A stretch of DNA of 64,000 nt from HLUCCA09 sp038745585 (GTDB lineage Bacteria; Pseudomonadota; Alphaproteobacteria; Rhodobacterales; Rhodobacteraceae), in assembly GCA_038745585.1 (NCBI GenBank), contig JBCDLH010000006.1, positions 62,001 to 126,000 of the forward strand, written 5' to 3'. Under the pieces are notes generated by a model. It did not search any database. It was not told the origin of the DNA and saw only the letters and a list, made by a program, of their open reading frames with translations. Each line of letters begins with the position of its first letter. The stretch's first letter is position 1. This document shows, piece after piece, positions 34,283 to 42,622 of this stretch. Both the position numbers and the translations under genes were made by a program.

Positions 34283-35159
34283 GGAATCAATTATCGCCCA
34301 TCGCCTCTCTACCCTTGGCCATCCTAACCGGCTTGCGATCTTTCGTCTGCTGATGCGCCGCCATCCTGGCGGCGTGACGGCGGGCGAGATCGCGGCCGTG
34401 CTTGGGCTTAAGCCGTCGACGCTCTCGGCGTATCTTTCCGCCCTGCTGCAATCCGGGATGGTAACCCAGACGCGGGAGGGGACGTCGCTGCGCTACGGCG
34501 TCGACCTCGCCGAGACCCAGACAACGATGAACTACCTCGTGAACGATTGCTGCCGGGGCCGGCCTGACATGTGCCTGCCCGGCTGGACGATCCCCCCAAG
34601 CTCCTTGGCCCAGGCCCCGAGCCCTTCGAAAGGACCCGATCCCATGTCCCAAGCTGCCACTGACGCCTTCAACGTCCTCTTCATCTGCACCGGCAACTCC
34701 GCCCGCTCGATCTTTGCCGAGGTGCTCTTGCGCGACGAGGGTCAGGGGCGGTTCCACGTGTTCTCCGCCGGCACCAAACCCTATTCGGAGCTAAACCCGT
34801 TCGCCCTCGCCGTCCTTCGTGACAAGGGCCACGAGATCGCTGATCTGCGCGCCAAGAACGTGTCGGAGTTCCAGGGCGCGGAGGCCCCAAAGCTCGACTT
34901 CGTCTTCACCGTCTGCGATCGCGCGGCGAACGAGGAATGCCCGCCCTGGCCGGGCCAGCCGATCTCGGCGCATTGGGGCCTCCCCGATCCGGTCCGGGCC
35001 GAGGGTACCGATGCGCAAAAGAGCCTCGCGTTCCAGCAAGCTTACGGCGCGCTGCGCAACCGGGTCCGCGCTTTCGCCGCCTTGCCCTTTGACACGCTCG
35101 ACCGAAGCGGGCTGCAAAAGGCCGTCGACGCTCTCGCCAAGGACACCACCTCCGCATGA
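34281..35159 (+). CDS. ArsR-type repressor fused to low-molecular-weight-phosphatase-type arsenate reductase
   Basis: 292-residue fusion. Residues 1-90 are a winged-helix ArsR domain (HPNRLAIFRLLM, then LKPSTLSAYLSALLQSGMV). Cysteines at about 90, 91 and 98 (NDCCRGRPDMC) form a probable As(III) site at the end of the HTH domain rather than the E. coli ELCVC site. After a Pro/Ser linker, residues from about 130 are an ArsC of the LMW-phosphatase type with the CTGNSARS loop. An ATG with AAAGGA upstream is retained at 34644, codon 122, so free ArsC could also be made. It represses the operon and reduces arsenate. Its stop overlaps the next start (ATGA). Confidence 0.88.
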   Translation: MESIIAHRLSTLGHPNRLAIFRLLMRRHPGGVTAGEIAAVLGLKPSTLSAYLSALLQSGMVTQTREGTSLRYGVDLAETQTTMNYLVNDCCRGRPDMCLPGWTIPPSSLAQAPSPSKGPDPMSQAATDAFNVLFICTGNSARSIFAEVLLRDEGQGRFHVFSAGTKPYSELNPFALAVLRDKGHEIADLRAKNVSEFQGAEAPKLDFVFTVCDRAANEECPPWPGQPISAHWGLPDPVRAEGTDAQKSLAFQQAYGALRNRVRAFAALPFDTLDRSGLQKAVDALAKDTTSA

Positions 35160-36154
35160 CAACCTACGCCCTGAACGGTCTTGGCCGGATCGGAAAGCTC
35201 GCGCTGCGCCCCCTTCTGGAGCGCGGCGCCGAGATTGCCTGGATCAACGACACAACCGGTGATCCGGCGATGCACGCCCACCTTCTGGAGTTCGACACGG
35301 TGCATGGACGGTGGGACGCGGCCTTTGCGGCCGACGAGGCGGCGGTGACGATCGACGGAACGCGCCTTCCTTTTGTCGGGACGGGCAAACTCGGCGATCT
35401 TCCCCTCGTCGGCATCGATGTGCTCATCGACTGTACCGGCGTCTTCAAGTCGGAGGCCAAGCTCGCGCCCTATTTCGAGGCGGGAGTGAAAAAGGTGATT
35501 GTCTCGGCTCCGGTAAAGGACGGCCCGACCGCCAACATCGTCTATGGCGTGAACGACAGCACCTATGACGCAGCTGCGCACCGGATCGTGACCGCCGCCT
35601 CCTGCACGACCAACTGCCTCGCACCCGTCGTCAAAGTGATCCACGAGGGCCTCGGCATTCGTCATGGCTCGATCACGACGATCCACGATGTGACCAACAC
35701 GCAAACCATGGTCGACCGTCCGGCCAAAGATCTGCGCCGCGCCCGCTCGGCGCTCAATTCGCTGATCCCCACGACGACCGGATCGGCCACGGCGATCACG
35801 CTGATCTATCCGGAGCTCAAGGGCCGGCTGAATGGTCACGCCGTCCGTGTGCCGCTTCTCAATGCCTCGCTCACCGATTGCGTTTTCGAGGTTGCGCGGG
35901 AAACGACCGCCGAAGAGGTCAACGCGCTCTTTAAGGCGGCCGCTGAAGGGCCGCTGCAGGGCATTCTCGGCTATGAAGAGCGTCCGCTCGTCTCTGCGGA
36001 CTACGTCAACGATGTCCGCTCTTCGATCGTTGACGCGCCATCGACCATGGTCGTGAATGGGACGCAAGTGAAGGTCTATGCGTGGTACGACAACGAAATG
36101 GGCTATGCCCACCGGCTGGTGGATGTCGCGCTCATGGTCGGAGCGTCAATCTGA
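35156..36154 (+). CDS. ArsJ-associated glyceraldehyde-3-phosphate dehydrogenase
   Basis: 332-residue type I GAPDH. An NAD-binding NGLGRIGKLALR motif lies at the N-terminus, the catalytic cysteine in SCTTNCLAPV near residue 150, the His in TTIHDVTNTQ and the C-terminal WYDNEMGYAHR. In ars operons this paralogue converts glyceraldehyde 3-phosphate and arsenate to 1-arseno-3-phosphoglycerate, the substrate of ArsJ. It begins inside the ArsR-ArsC stop and ends one base into the arsJ start, so it is tightly coupled. A housekeeping glycolytic role is unlikely in this setting. Confidence 0.92.
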   Translation: MTTYALNGLGRIGKLALRPLLERGAEIAWINDTTGDPAMHAHLLEFDTVHGRWDAAFAADEAAVTIDGTRLPFVGTGKLGDLPLVGIDVLIDCTGVFKSEAKLAPYFEAGVKKVIVSAPVKDGPTANIVYGVNDSTYDAAAHRIVTAASCTTNCLAPVVKVIHEGLGIRHGSITTIHDVTNTQTMVDRPAKDLRRARSALNSLIPTTTGSATAITLIYPELKGRLNGHAVRVPLLNASLTDCVFEVARETTAEEVNALFKAAAEGPLQGILGYEERPLVSADYVNDVRSSIVDAPSTMVVNGTQVKVYAWYDNEMGYAHRLVDVALMVGASI

Positions 36155-37419
36155 TGGACCGCGCGCAGGGTCTGCCGGCCTATATCGCCGTCACCTCGGC
36201 CTATTGGGCCTTTATGCTAACCGATGGCGCTCTGCGGATGTTGGTGCTCCTGCACTTCCACACGCTGGGCTTTACGCCGATCCAGCTTGCTTACCTCTTC
36301 CTGCTCTACGAGTTCGCTGGGATGGTAACGAACCTCTCGGCTGGGTGGATTGCGGCGCGGTTTGGCCTGACGAGCACACTCTATGTCGGGCTCGGTCTGC
36401 AGGTCATGGCGCTTGTCGCCCTCTCGCAGCTGGACCCGGGCTGGACGATCGGGCTCTCCGTCGCCTATGTCATGGTCGTGCAGGGGCTCTCGGGCGTGGC
36501 CAAAGACCTCGCAAAGATGTCTTCGAAATCGGCCGTAAAGCTGCTGGCGCCGACCGAGGGAGATGGTCTCTTTCGCTGGGTGGCGCTGCTTACCGGCTCG
36601 AAGAACGCCGTAAAGGGGCTCGGTTTCCTCCTCGGCGCAGCACTTTTGGCGACCATCGGGTTCACTCCAGCGGTGCTGGCGATGGCGGCCGTCCTTGCGC
36701 TGATCCTCGCTGCGGTTCTCGTTGCCATGCCGCCGGGCCTGCCCAAGGGGCGCGCGGGCGTGCCGTTCCGCGACGTCTTTTCCAAGAATGCCAACGTAAA
36801 CTGGCTCGCCGCCGCGCGTGTCGGGCTCTTTGGCGCGCGAGACGTTTGGTTTGTCGTTGGCATACCGATCTATTTCTACGCCGTCCTGTCTGACGGCAGC
36901 GCGGAGGGAAACCGCGCGGCGTTTTTCACAGTCGGCATTTTCATGGCGATCTGGGTAATCCTCTATGGCGCGGTTCAAGCCGCTGCGCCCCGCCTCCTGC
37001 GCGCACACATGCGCGGCGAGGACGACCTGATCGCGGCTGCGCGAGGCTGGGCTTGGGCGCTTGCCGTGATCCCTGCTTTGCTCACCGCTCTGGCACTCGC
37101 AGCGCCCGGGCCAGTTTCGTGGCTGACCGCCGCGCTCGTGCTGGGGTTGTTGGTCTTCGGCGGTGTGTTTGCGGTCAACTCTGCGCTGCACTCCTATCTG
37201 ATCCTCGCCTTCACAAAGGATGAGCGCGTCACCATGGATGTCGGGTTCTACTACATGGCCAATGCCGGTGGGCGCCTCCTTGGCACGCTCCTTTCAGGTC
37301 TGACCTTTCAGATCGGAGGGCTGCCCCTAATGCTGGGGAGTGCTGCGTTTCTGGTGGGGCTCAGCGCTTTGGCCGCGGCTCGGCTGGCGCCGCAGGAGGC
37401 GCCCGCCCGTATCGCATAA
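36154..37419 (+). CDS. arsJ: ArsJ organoarsenical efflux transporter (MFS)
   Basis: 421-residue inner-membrane transporter with about eleven to twelve hydrophobic segments and an MFS-like layout. The N-terminus AYWAFMLTDGALRMLVL and the central GLSGVAKDLAKMSSKSAVK are characteristic of ArsJ. It exports 1-arseno-3-phosphoglycerate, which then breaks down to arsenate outside the cytoplasm. The ATG at 36154 shares a base with the GAPDH stop (TGATG). No ArsB, Acr3 or ArsA gene accompanies it in this window. Confidence 0.92.
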   Translation: MDRAQGLPAYIAVTSAYWAFMLTDGALRMLVLLHFHTLGFTPIQLAYLFLLYEFAGMVTNLSAGWIAARFGLTSTLYVGLGLQVMALVALSQLDPGWTIGLSVAYVMVVQGLSGVAKDLAKMSSKSAVKLLAPTEGDGLFRWVALLTGSKNAVKGLGFLLGAALLATIGFTPAVLAMAAVLALILAAVLVAMPPGLPKGRAGVPFRDVFSKNANVNWLAAARVGLFGARDVWFVVGIPIYFYAVLSDGSAEGNRAAFFTVGIFMAIWVILYGAVQAAAPRLLRAHMRGEDDLIAAARGWAWALAVIPALLTALALAAPGPVSWLTAALVLGLLVFGGVFAVNSALHSYLILAFTKDERVTMDVGFYYMANAGGRLLGTLLSGLTFQIGGLPLMLGSAAFLVGLSALAAARLAPQEAPARIA

Positions 37420-37594
37420 CGCGGTCGCGGGGGAACCTCTCCGCCTTTCCGCCCCTCTTGAACGTCGCCTGGCGCCCAGCGCAAAAAGCCAATCCAGCTT
37501 GCACGTCCATGTTGCACCGTCGGACCGACTGGCTAGCGTGTCAGGGCGGCTGTGGTCGCGCGTGTGAAAAAATTGGTTTCTGGGAGATAATATC

Positions 37595-38824
37595 TTGGCT
37601 TTTCTGAACACATCGCCGTTGCAACAGCTCGATATGCGCCAGCTCGTTGATCCAGAGGGGACTGAGCGCGGCGACGTCGTATCCGAGTCTGCAACCGCGT
37701 TTGTCGTGGTCTATGGGGACGGGCGCCTCGGCACCTATTCCGGCCAGTTTCAGGTCGCGGGCGGCGAGGTCTTAGGCGGCACGGCCAATCAATATGTCGA
37801 GAGCGTGAATGGGGCCGATGTCCTCAGTCTTGGCGGGTTCGGCGTCTCCCTCTTCGATTTCGAGAGCGCGCTCGTCGGCGGCGGGCTTGACCAGCTCTTT
37901 CGCAACCAGATCTTCAATGGAGCCGACACGTTCGAAGGCAGCGACTTTGGCGATTACTTGTTTGGCTATGGCGGCAACGACATCTTCGAGGGCAATTCGG
38001 GCAACGACACCATCGACGGTATGGGGGGGATAGACACGGCCAAGTACGACGATCCGCGCGAAGACTTCAAGCTCACGGTCAATGCCGACGGCACGGTGAA
38101 GGTCCGCGACGTCGATGGCGATGAGGGCGAAGACACGCTGATCAGCGTGGAACAGATCGCCTTCTCGGACGAGGTTTTCCCACTCGACCAGTTCACTGGG
38201 ATTGCCGGCCTCGAAGAGGCGCAAATTCGCATCTTCGTAGAGATGTACATCGCCTACTTTGACCGTGCGCCGGACGCGCCCGGCCTCTTTTACTGGGGCA
38301 CTCGGCTCGCCGACGGGATGATGCTGAATGAGATCGCGCGCAGCTTCTTCGATCAAGACGAGACAAGGGAGCTCTACCCCGATCCTGGCGACAACGAAGG
38401 CCTTGTCAAAGCCGTCTACCAAAACGTGCTGGAGCGCGAGCCTGATCCGGCGGGCGAGGCTTACTGGATCGAACAGCTCGAAATGGGCATGGTGGATCGG
38501 GGCGAGTTCATCCTTGCTATCATCGACGGAGCCAAGAAGTTTGCTGCGCCGGATGCGACGCCGGAGCAGATCGAACAAGCCGAGGCCGACGTGCGGACCA
38601 TCACTGATAAGGCCGACATCGGCGTGTACTACGCGGTGATCCAGGGCCTCGACGATCCATTTGGAGAGGCGCGCGAGGCGATGGACATCTACTCGGTCGA
38701 AGACCGCGACGCATCGCTCGCCAGCGCGAAAGCCGAGATTGACGCTTTTGCCGCCGAAGCGTCGACCGACTTTACGTTGCAGCTCATGGGCGTGCTCGAT
38801 GACCCGTTCGCTGCAGCGGGCTAG
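37595..38824 (+). CDS. Secreted RTX-repeat protein with DUF4214 domain
   Basis: 409-residue acidic protein. A TTG start follows GGGAGA. There is no Sec signal peptide. Residues about 107-146 contain short calcium-binding RTX repeats (GYGGNDIFEGNSGND), and about 208-315 hold a DUF4214 domain (MYIAYFDRAPDAPG, then VYQNVLEREPDPAGEAYW). RTX proteins are normally secreted in one step by type I systems using a C-terminal signal, and DUF4214 is common in surface-layer or extracellular proteins. No type I secretion genes lie nearby. The function is not known beyond probable extracellular calcium-stabilised structure. Confidence 0.8.
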   Translation: MAFLNTSPLQQLDMRQLVDPEGTERGDVVSESATAFVVVYGDGRLGTYSGQFQVAGGEVLGGTANQYVESVNGADVLSLGGFGVSLFDFESALVGGGLDQLFRNQIFNGADTFEGSDFGDYLFGYGGNDIFEGNSGNDTIDGMGGIDTAKYDDPREDFKLTVNADGTVKVRDVDGDEGEDTLISVEQIAFSDEVFPLDQFTGIAGLEEAQIRIFVEMYIAYFDRAPDAPGLFYWGTRLADGMMLNEIARSFFDQDETRELYPDPGDNEGLVKAVYQNVLEREPDPAGEAYWIEQLEMGMVDRGEFILAIIDGAKKFAAPDATPEQIEQAEADVRTITDKADIGVYYAVIQGLDDPFGEAREAMDIYSVEDRDASLASAKAEIDAFAAEASTDFTLQLMGVLDDPFAAAG

Positions 38825-39090
38825 ACCGCTCGCGACCGAACTCTCTCGCTTCGATCGAATGACTGTTGCGACCACGCGATCCCGCCGGACGAAAGACGAA
38901 GACACGGTCCGTGGCCGTTGTCAGATAACCAAAGACGCCGACAACGAGGCTGGGACGCGGCCGCAACGCTCCCGGATCTAGGGAGAGAGTTGAGCTGCTC
39001 TCACATCGAGCGGCCAACCCATCGTGCCATACCGTGTTGACGCGCCTGCAGACAAAACCTACACGTTCCCCTCGCGCATCGCGCATTTTG

Positions 39091-39164
39091 GGCGAGTTGG
39101 CGGAGTGGTTACGCAGCGGATTGCAAATCCGTGTACACCGGTTCGATTCCGGTACTCGCCTCCA
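39091..39164 (+). tRNA. tRNA-Cys (anticodon GCA)
   Basis: A full cloverleaf can be folded: acceptor stem GGCGAGT pairing with ACTCGCC, a D-arm, anticodon stem around CGGATTGCAAATCCG with GCA at 39123-39125, and a T-arm with GGTTCGATTCC. The discriminator and an encoded CCA end at 39164. No neighbouring integrase or duplicated tRNA end suggests an inserted element here. Confidence 0.95.
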
Positions 39165-39347
39165 CAGCTCAACGCGTCTCCCGGTCCCCTTCGCCAAAGT
39201 GTTCCCGTCGGTTTTCCGGATGGCTTGGGTACCGCCCCTTCTCTTGAGTTGAACGCCGGTCGCCGCCGTGCCGGCAAGACACAGTTTTGCCAGGTTTCCA
39301 TGCAACGCGTGTCCAAACGGGGGCGCAATTGAGCCGGGAGCGAAACA

Positions 39348-40136
39348 ATGTCGAACGCGTTAACGGTCGGTTCGGCGACTGCTGCGGGAACGGCTTTTCT
39401 CGCGGCCGTTGATGCTTACCTAGGGACCGGTGCCGCGGAGTGGATCATCGCGCTCTGCCTTGCCGATCCGGACCGCGTCGTCGAGGTCACGCCGCTCCCG
39501 ATGAAGCATAGCCAGCACGCGGTCCTTTATACGACCATGGGATTGGCTTTCGCCTCGTTGGCCCTTTTCGCAAACTGGCATCGTGCGCTCGGCGAGGGCC
39601 GCCGTGCTGCGCATACGCCGCGCATCGCGGGCTACCCCGTCTTGGCCGCGCTTTCGATCCTGGCCCAGGTCGGAACGCGGCCTGGGTTGGCGGGCATTCG
39701 CAGCGTTTATACGAGGGCCATGGGCACTGCGCTCGACCGGGCTCGCGCCGAAGCCGCGTTCCAGTTCTTCGCTGGACCGAGGGATACGCAAGATCTGGAG
39801 ATCTTCGAGGGGATTGTTTGCCCCCAAGAGCGGCAGCGGATCATCTACGCGGCGATCGACTTTACTCGGCGTGCCGACACGCCGTCCGCGATGATCGAGC
39901 CGATCACCCGGATTGCCCAGGCGATGGATATGGGCCCCGCGGAGTTCGAACGGCATTGCTCGGCCTATGCCCGCCTGCACGCGCGCCGACGCCGCCGGCC
40001 CACGCTCGGCTCGTCGCTCCACTGGGCGATCTCGCTTTCTCATTTGGTCCCGCCATCGATCCGGGCACTTGTGCGTCAGGCTCCTGGTTTCGCTCATCCG
40101 CTCTCCTCCCCGCTGACCTTGAGGCACTCGAAATGA
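39348..40136 (+). CDS. Hypothetical protein with TerB-like helical segment
   Basis: 262-residue protein of unknown function. The N-terminal 100 residues contain two moderately hydrophobic stretches. The region at about 145-205 (FEGIVCPQERQRIIYAAIDFTRRAD...EPITRIAQAMDMGPAEFERH) resembles TerB/DjlA-type helical domains: an acidic start, Glu-Arg, an alpha-helical pair, then an (A)xxLxMxxxEF ending. The C-terminus is basic and rich in Arg. A GGGAGCGA ribosome site precedes the ATG. The stop overlaps the sco start (ATGA), so it is co-translated with the copper/redox protein. The TerB link is tentative. Confidence 0.6.
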   Translation: MSNALTVGSATAAGTAFLAAVDAYLGTGAAEWIIALCLADPDRVVEVTPLPMKHSQHAVLYTTMGLAFASLALFANWHRALGEGRRAAHTPRIAGYPVLAALSILAQVGTRPGLAGIRSVYTRAMGTALDRARAEAAFQFFAGPRDTQDLEIFEGIVCPQERQRIIYAAIDFTRRADTPSAMIEPITRIAQAMDMGPAEFERHCSAYARLHARRRRRPTLGSSLHWAISLSHLVPPSIRALVRQAPGFAHPLSSPLTLRHSK

Positions 40137-40747
40137 AAGATCGTCTCTATCTCTCTGGCGCTATTCTTCTGGCGGGGGCGGCTGGCGCCTTGGCTGTGGT
40201 CTATACCTCTGAGCCTGCGGATCCTTTCGCTCCCTGTCGCGAGGATACGATGATCGACTTTTCGCAGATTGGCGGTCCGTTCGAGCTGATTGACGAGACC
40301 GGGCAAGACGTGACCGATGCGGATGTCTTCACGCGCCCGACGCTGTTTTATCTCGGCTATACATTCTGTCCGGATGTCTGCCCCCTCGATAACATGCGCA
40401 ACGCAGATGCCGTCTATCTCATGGAAGAGGCAGGAACCGAGGTTCAGTCGGTCTTCCTTTCCATAGATCCGCAGCGGGACACGCCCGAGGTCCTTGCGGA
40501 GTTCACTGAGTTTTTTCACCCACAGATGATCGGATTGACGGGGACGCTCGAAAGCGTGCGCGCGGTCGCCGATGCCTATGCCTCGTTCTTCGAGGTGCAG
40601 GAGACGGGAGATGAGTTCTATCTGATCGATCACAGCACCCACACGTTCCTTGTCTTGCCTGAACACGGCGTCGTCGACATCATCAATCGCGAAGAGATGC
40701 CCGAGGAGGTCGCTACGCGCGCGGCCTGCATGATCGAACACGCCTAG
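40133..40747 (+). CDS. SCO1/SenC family protein
   Basis: 204-residue protein with an N-terminal signal anchor (LYLSGAILLAGAAGALAVVY), followed by a thioredoxin-like periplasmic domain. The copper ligands are present: CPDVC near residue 82 and the His in DHSTHTFL near residue 166. SCO proteins help assemble the CuA centre of cytochrome oxidase or act as periplasmic thiol/copper chaperones. The ATG overlaps the upstream stop. No cytochrome oxidase genes are in the window. Confidence 0.9.
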   Translation: MKDRLYLSGAILLAGAAGALAVVYTSEPADPFAPCREDTMIDFSQIGGPFELIDETGQDVTDADVFTRPTLFYLGYTFCPDVCPLDNMRNADAVYLMEEAGTEVQSVFLSIDPQRDTPEVLAEFTEFFHPQMIGLTGTLESVRAVADAYASFFEVQETGDEFYLIDHSTHTFLVLPEHGVVDIINREEMPEEVATRAACMIEHA

Positions 40748-41185
40748 CTGATGGTGCAGTCACGGGTCACGGTGTGTGTCGTCCGGCCGACGGCGCGCGC
40801 ATTGGGACCTGCTTGACGGCATGAGCTCCTCAGCCAACGGGTGACTGTAACTTGGTCTCCAAATGCGCAACTGCGCCTCGATGCCCCGCCCGCGTGTCGC
40901 CGCTTTTCCTCGCTTCGGAGGGCTTGACTGCGGCATTCGCAAGCAGAACCCCGACGCCCGAGCCGTCGCTCTTGCCGAGACGCCTAAGCTCTGCGATGCT
41001 ATACGGGATCTCTGGCACAGATCGAAAAAGGGCCGCTGTCGTTCTTCTGGTGTAGAGCGCTCCATTGGCGATCCGTTCGTTCATACCTACGAGGCCGGGC
41101 CTCCCTTCTACCGATGTGGTGTACCGTCTAGCCGTTCGTTTCAATGGGTCGACGCTTTCTCCGCTTGCCAAGAGAGAGGTGGTCC
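40748..41185. other. 438-base gene-free stretch between sco and FAD-oxidase genes
   Basis: Several short frames are open on both strands, but none has a ribosome site or recognisable domain. No terminator hairpin with a T-run and no cloverleaf could be folded. The region may contain the promoter for the FAD-oxidase/dioxygenase operon or remnants of a lost gene. Confidence 0.45.
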
Positions 41186-42622
41186 ATGGCTGACCCTGAG
41201 CTTGCTCCGTCCTCCGCGCCCGTTGCTCGGAACTGGATAAAAATCGCTGAGCATCTTGCGCCTGTCGAGGTGATCGACGACCCGCTTACGGTCAAAAAGC
41301 GCTCTCGCGATTTTTTTTGGTACAGCCCACTCCTCAACGAAAAGCTCAAGAAGTCTTTCGGCGATCTTGTGGTCCGCCCAAAGAGCCGCAGCGATCTCGC
41401 CCACACGTTGTCGGTGGCTTTTGCCCACGACGCTCCCATCGTCCTCCGTGGTGGCGGTACGGGTAATTATGGGCAAGCTGTTCCCCTTCATGGCGGGCTC
41501 ATTGTCGAGATGACAGGGATGAGTCGAATTCTTGAAATCGGCGATTGCTTCGTCCGTGCGGAGGCCGGCGCGCTCATGGCCGACATCAACGCTGCGCTCG
41601 CCAAGAGCGGGCAGGAGATGGCGATGTTTCCCTCGACGCAAGACATGGCGACCATAGGGGGCTTCATCGCCGGCGGCTCGGCCGGGATCGGTTCGATCGC
41701 AAACGGGCCTCTTCGTCAAAAGGGAAATATCCTGCAGCTCAAGGCACTCTCAGTCGAAGCCGCCCCGCGGGAGCGTGTGTTCGACGCCGAGGCTGCGCTG
41801 CAGATCCATCACGCTTGGGGCCTCAATGGCGCGATCACGGAAGTGACACTGCGGACCGTGCCCGCACGTGACTGGATCGGCTGTATGGCGGGGTTCGAAA
41901 CCTATCGCGCATGCTATGCCGCCGGCTATGCGCTTGCGGCATCCACTCAGATCGGTCGCAAGCTCTGCTGTACGGTCGATGCGCGCATCGTTGACTATTT
42001 TCCACGTCTCGGCGCGCATGTTCCCAAGGGTGCAAACCTCCTCGTGGCCCTTGTCCCGTCCGAAGAAATGGCTGATTTTGGGCGCCTCGTGGCCGAAGCC
42101 GGCGGCACATTACATCTCGCCATTGATGACGCAGAGCGGCAGCGCTTGAAGCTGCCTCATGTCTTCGAGTTCGCCTACAACCACACGACCTTGCAGGTGC
42201 TCAAAGCAGATCGCAGCGCCACCTACCAGCAGATCGGCGTGCCCGATGCCGCTGATGCCGACCGGGTCGCCGCGATGGCGGAGGCGTTGGGAGACGATGT
42301 CTGGCCGCACCACGAGTTTGCCCGGATCGACGGCAAGATCAAGGCATTCGACCTCCCGATCATCTGGTTCCGCTCCGAAGAGCGATTGCGCGAGATCGAC
42401 GCGGCCTATGAGTCGGGTGGGTTCGCCGTGGCCGATGCCCATACCTATTTCGTGGAGGGCGGCGGGCTCAAAAATGTCGATTACCGACACCTTGCCTGGA
42501 AGCAAAGAATGGACCCGAAAGGTCTGCTGAACCCAGGCAAATCTGCTGCTTGGGAGAAAGTGAAGCACCTGCCGGCAGCAGAGATCGAGCGCATGAGCGC
42601 TAAAGCAGGCACGTCCACATGA
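41186..42622 (+). CDS. FAD-binding oxidoreductase (glycolate-oxidase/PCMH type)
   Basis: 478-residue flavoprotein. A PCMH-type FAD domain is shown by VLRGGGTGNYGQAVP near residue 88 and the PSTQDMATIGGFIAGGSAGIGS stretch near 150. A substrate-cap domain occupies the C-terminal half, ending NVDYRHLAWKQRMDPKGLLNPGK, as in VAO-family oxidases. The probable action is oxidation of a hydroxy acid or related compound. It is coupled by ATGA to a TfdA-like dioxygenase gene. The ATG at 41186 follows AGAGAGGTGG; a start at 41144 is less likely. The substrate is unknown. Confidence 0.8.
   Translation: MADPELAPSSAPVARNWIKIAEHLAPVEVIDDPLTVKKRSRDFFWYSPLLNEKLKKSFGDLVVRPKSRSDLAHTLSVAFAHDAPIVLRGGGTGNYGQAVPLHGGLIVEMTGMSRILEIGDCFVRAEAGALMADINAALAKSGQEMAMFPSTQDMATIGGFIAGGSAGIGSIANGPLRQKGNILQLKALSVEAAPRERVFDAEAALQIHHAWGLNGAITEVTLRTVPARDWIGCMAGFETYRACYAAGYALAASTQIGRKLCCTVDARIVDYFPRLGAHVPKGANLLVALVPSEEMADFGRLVAEAGGTLHLAIDDAERQRLKLPHVFEFAYNHTTLQVLKADRSATYQQIGVPDAADADRVAAMAEALGDDVWPHHEFARIDGKIKAFDLPIIWFRSEERLREIDAAYESGGFAVADAHTYFVEGGGLKNVDYRHLAWKQRMDPKGLLNPGKSAAWEKVKHLPAAEIERMSAKAGTST

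Noticed and set aside
41025..41120. tRNA-like string (GTAGAGCGCTCCATTGGC) before the FAD-oxidase gene
   Set aside because: No acceptor or T-arm pairing could be made, so no cloverleaf.
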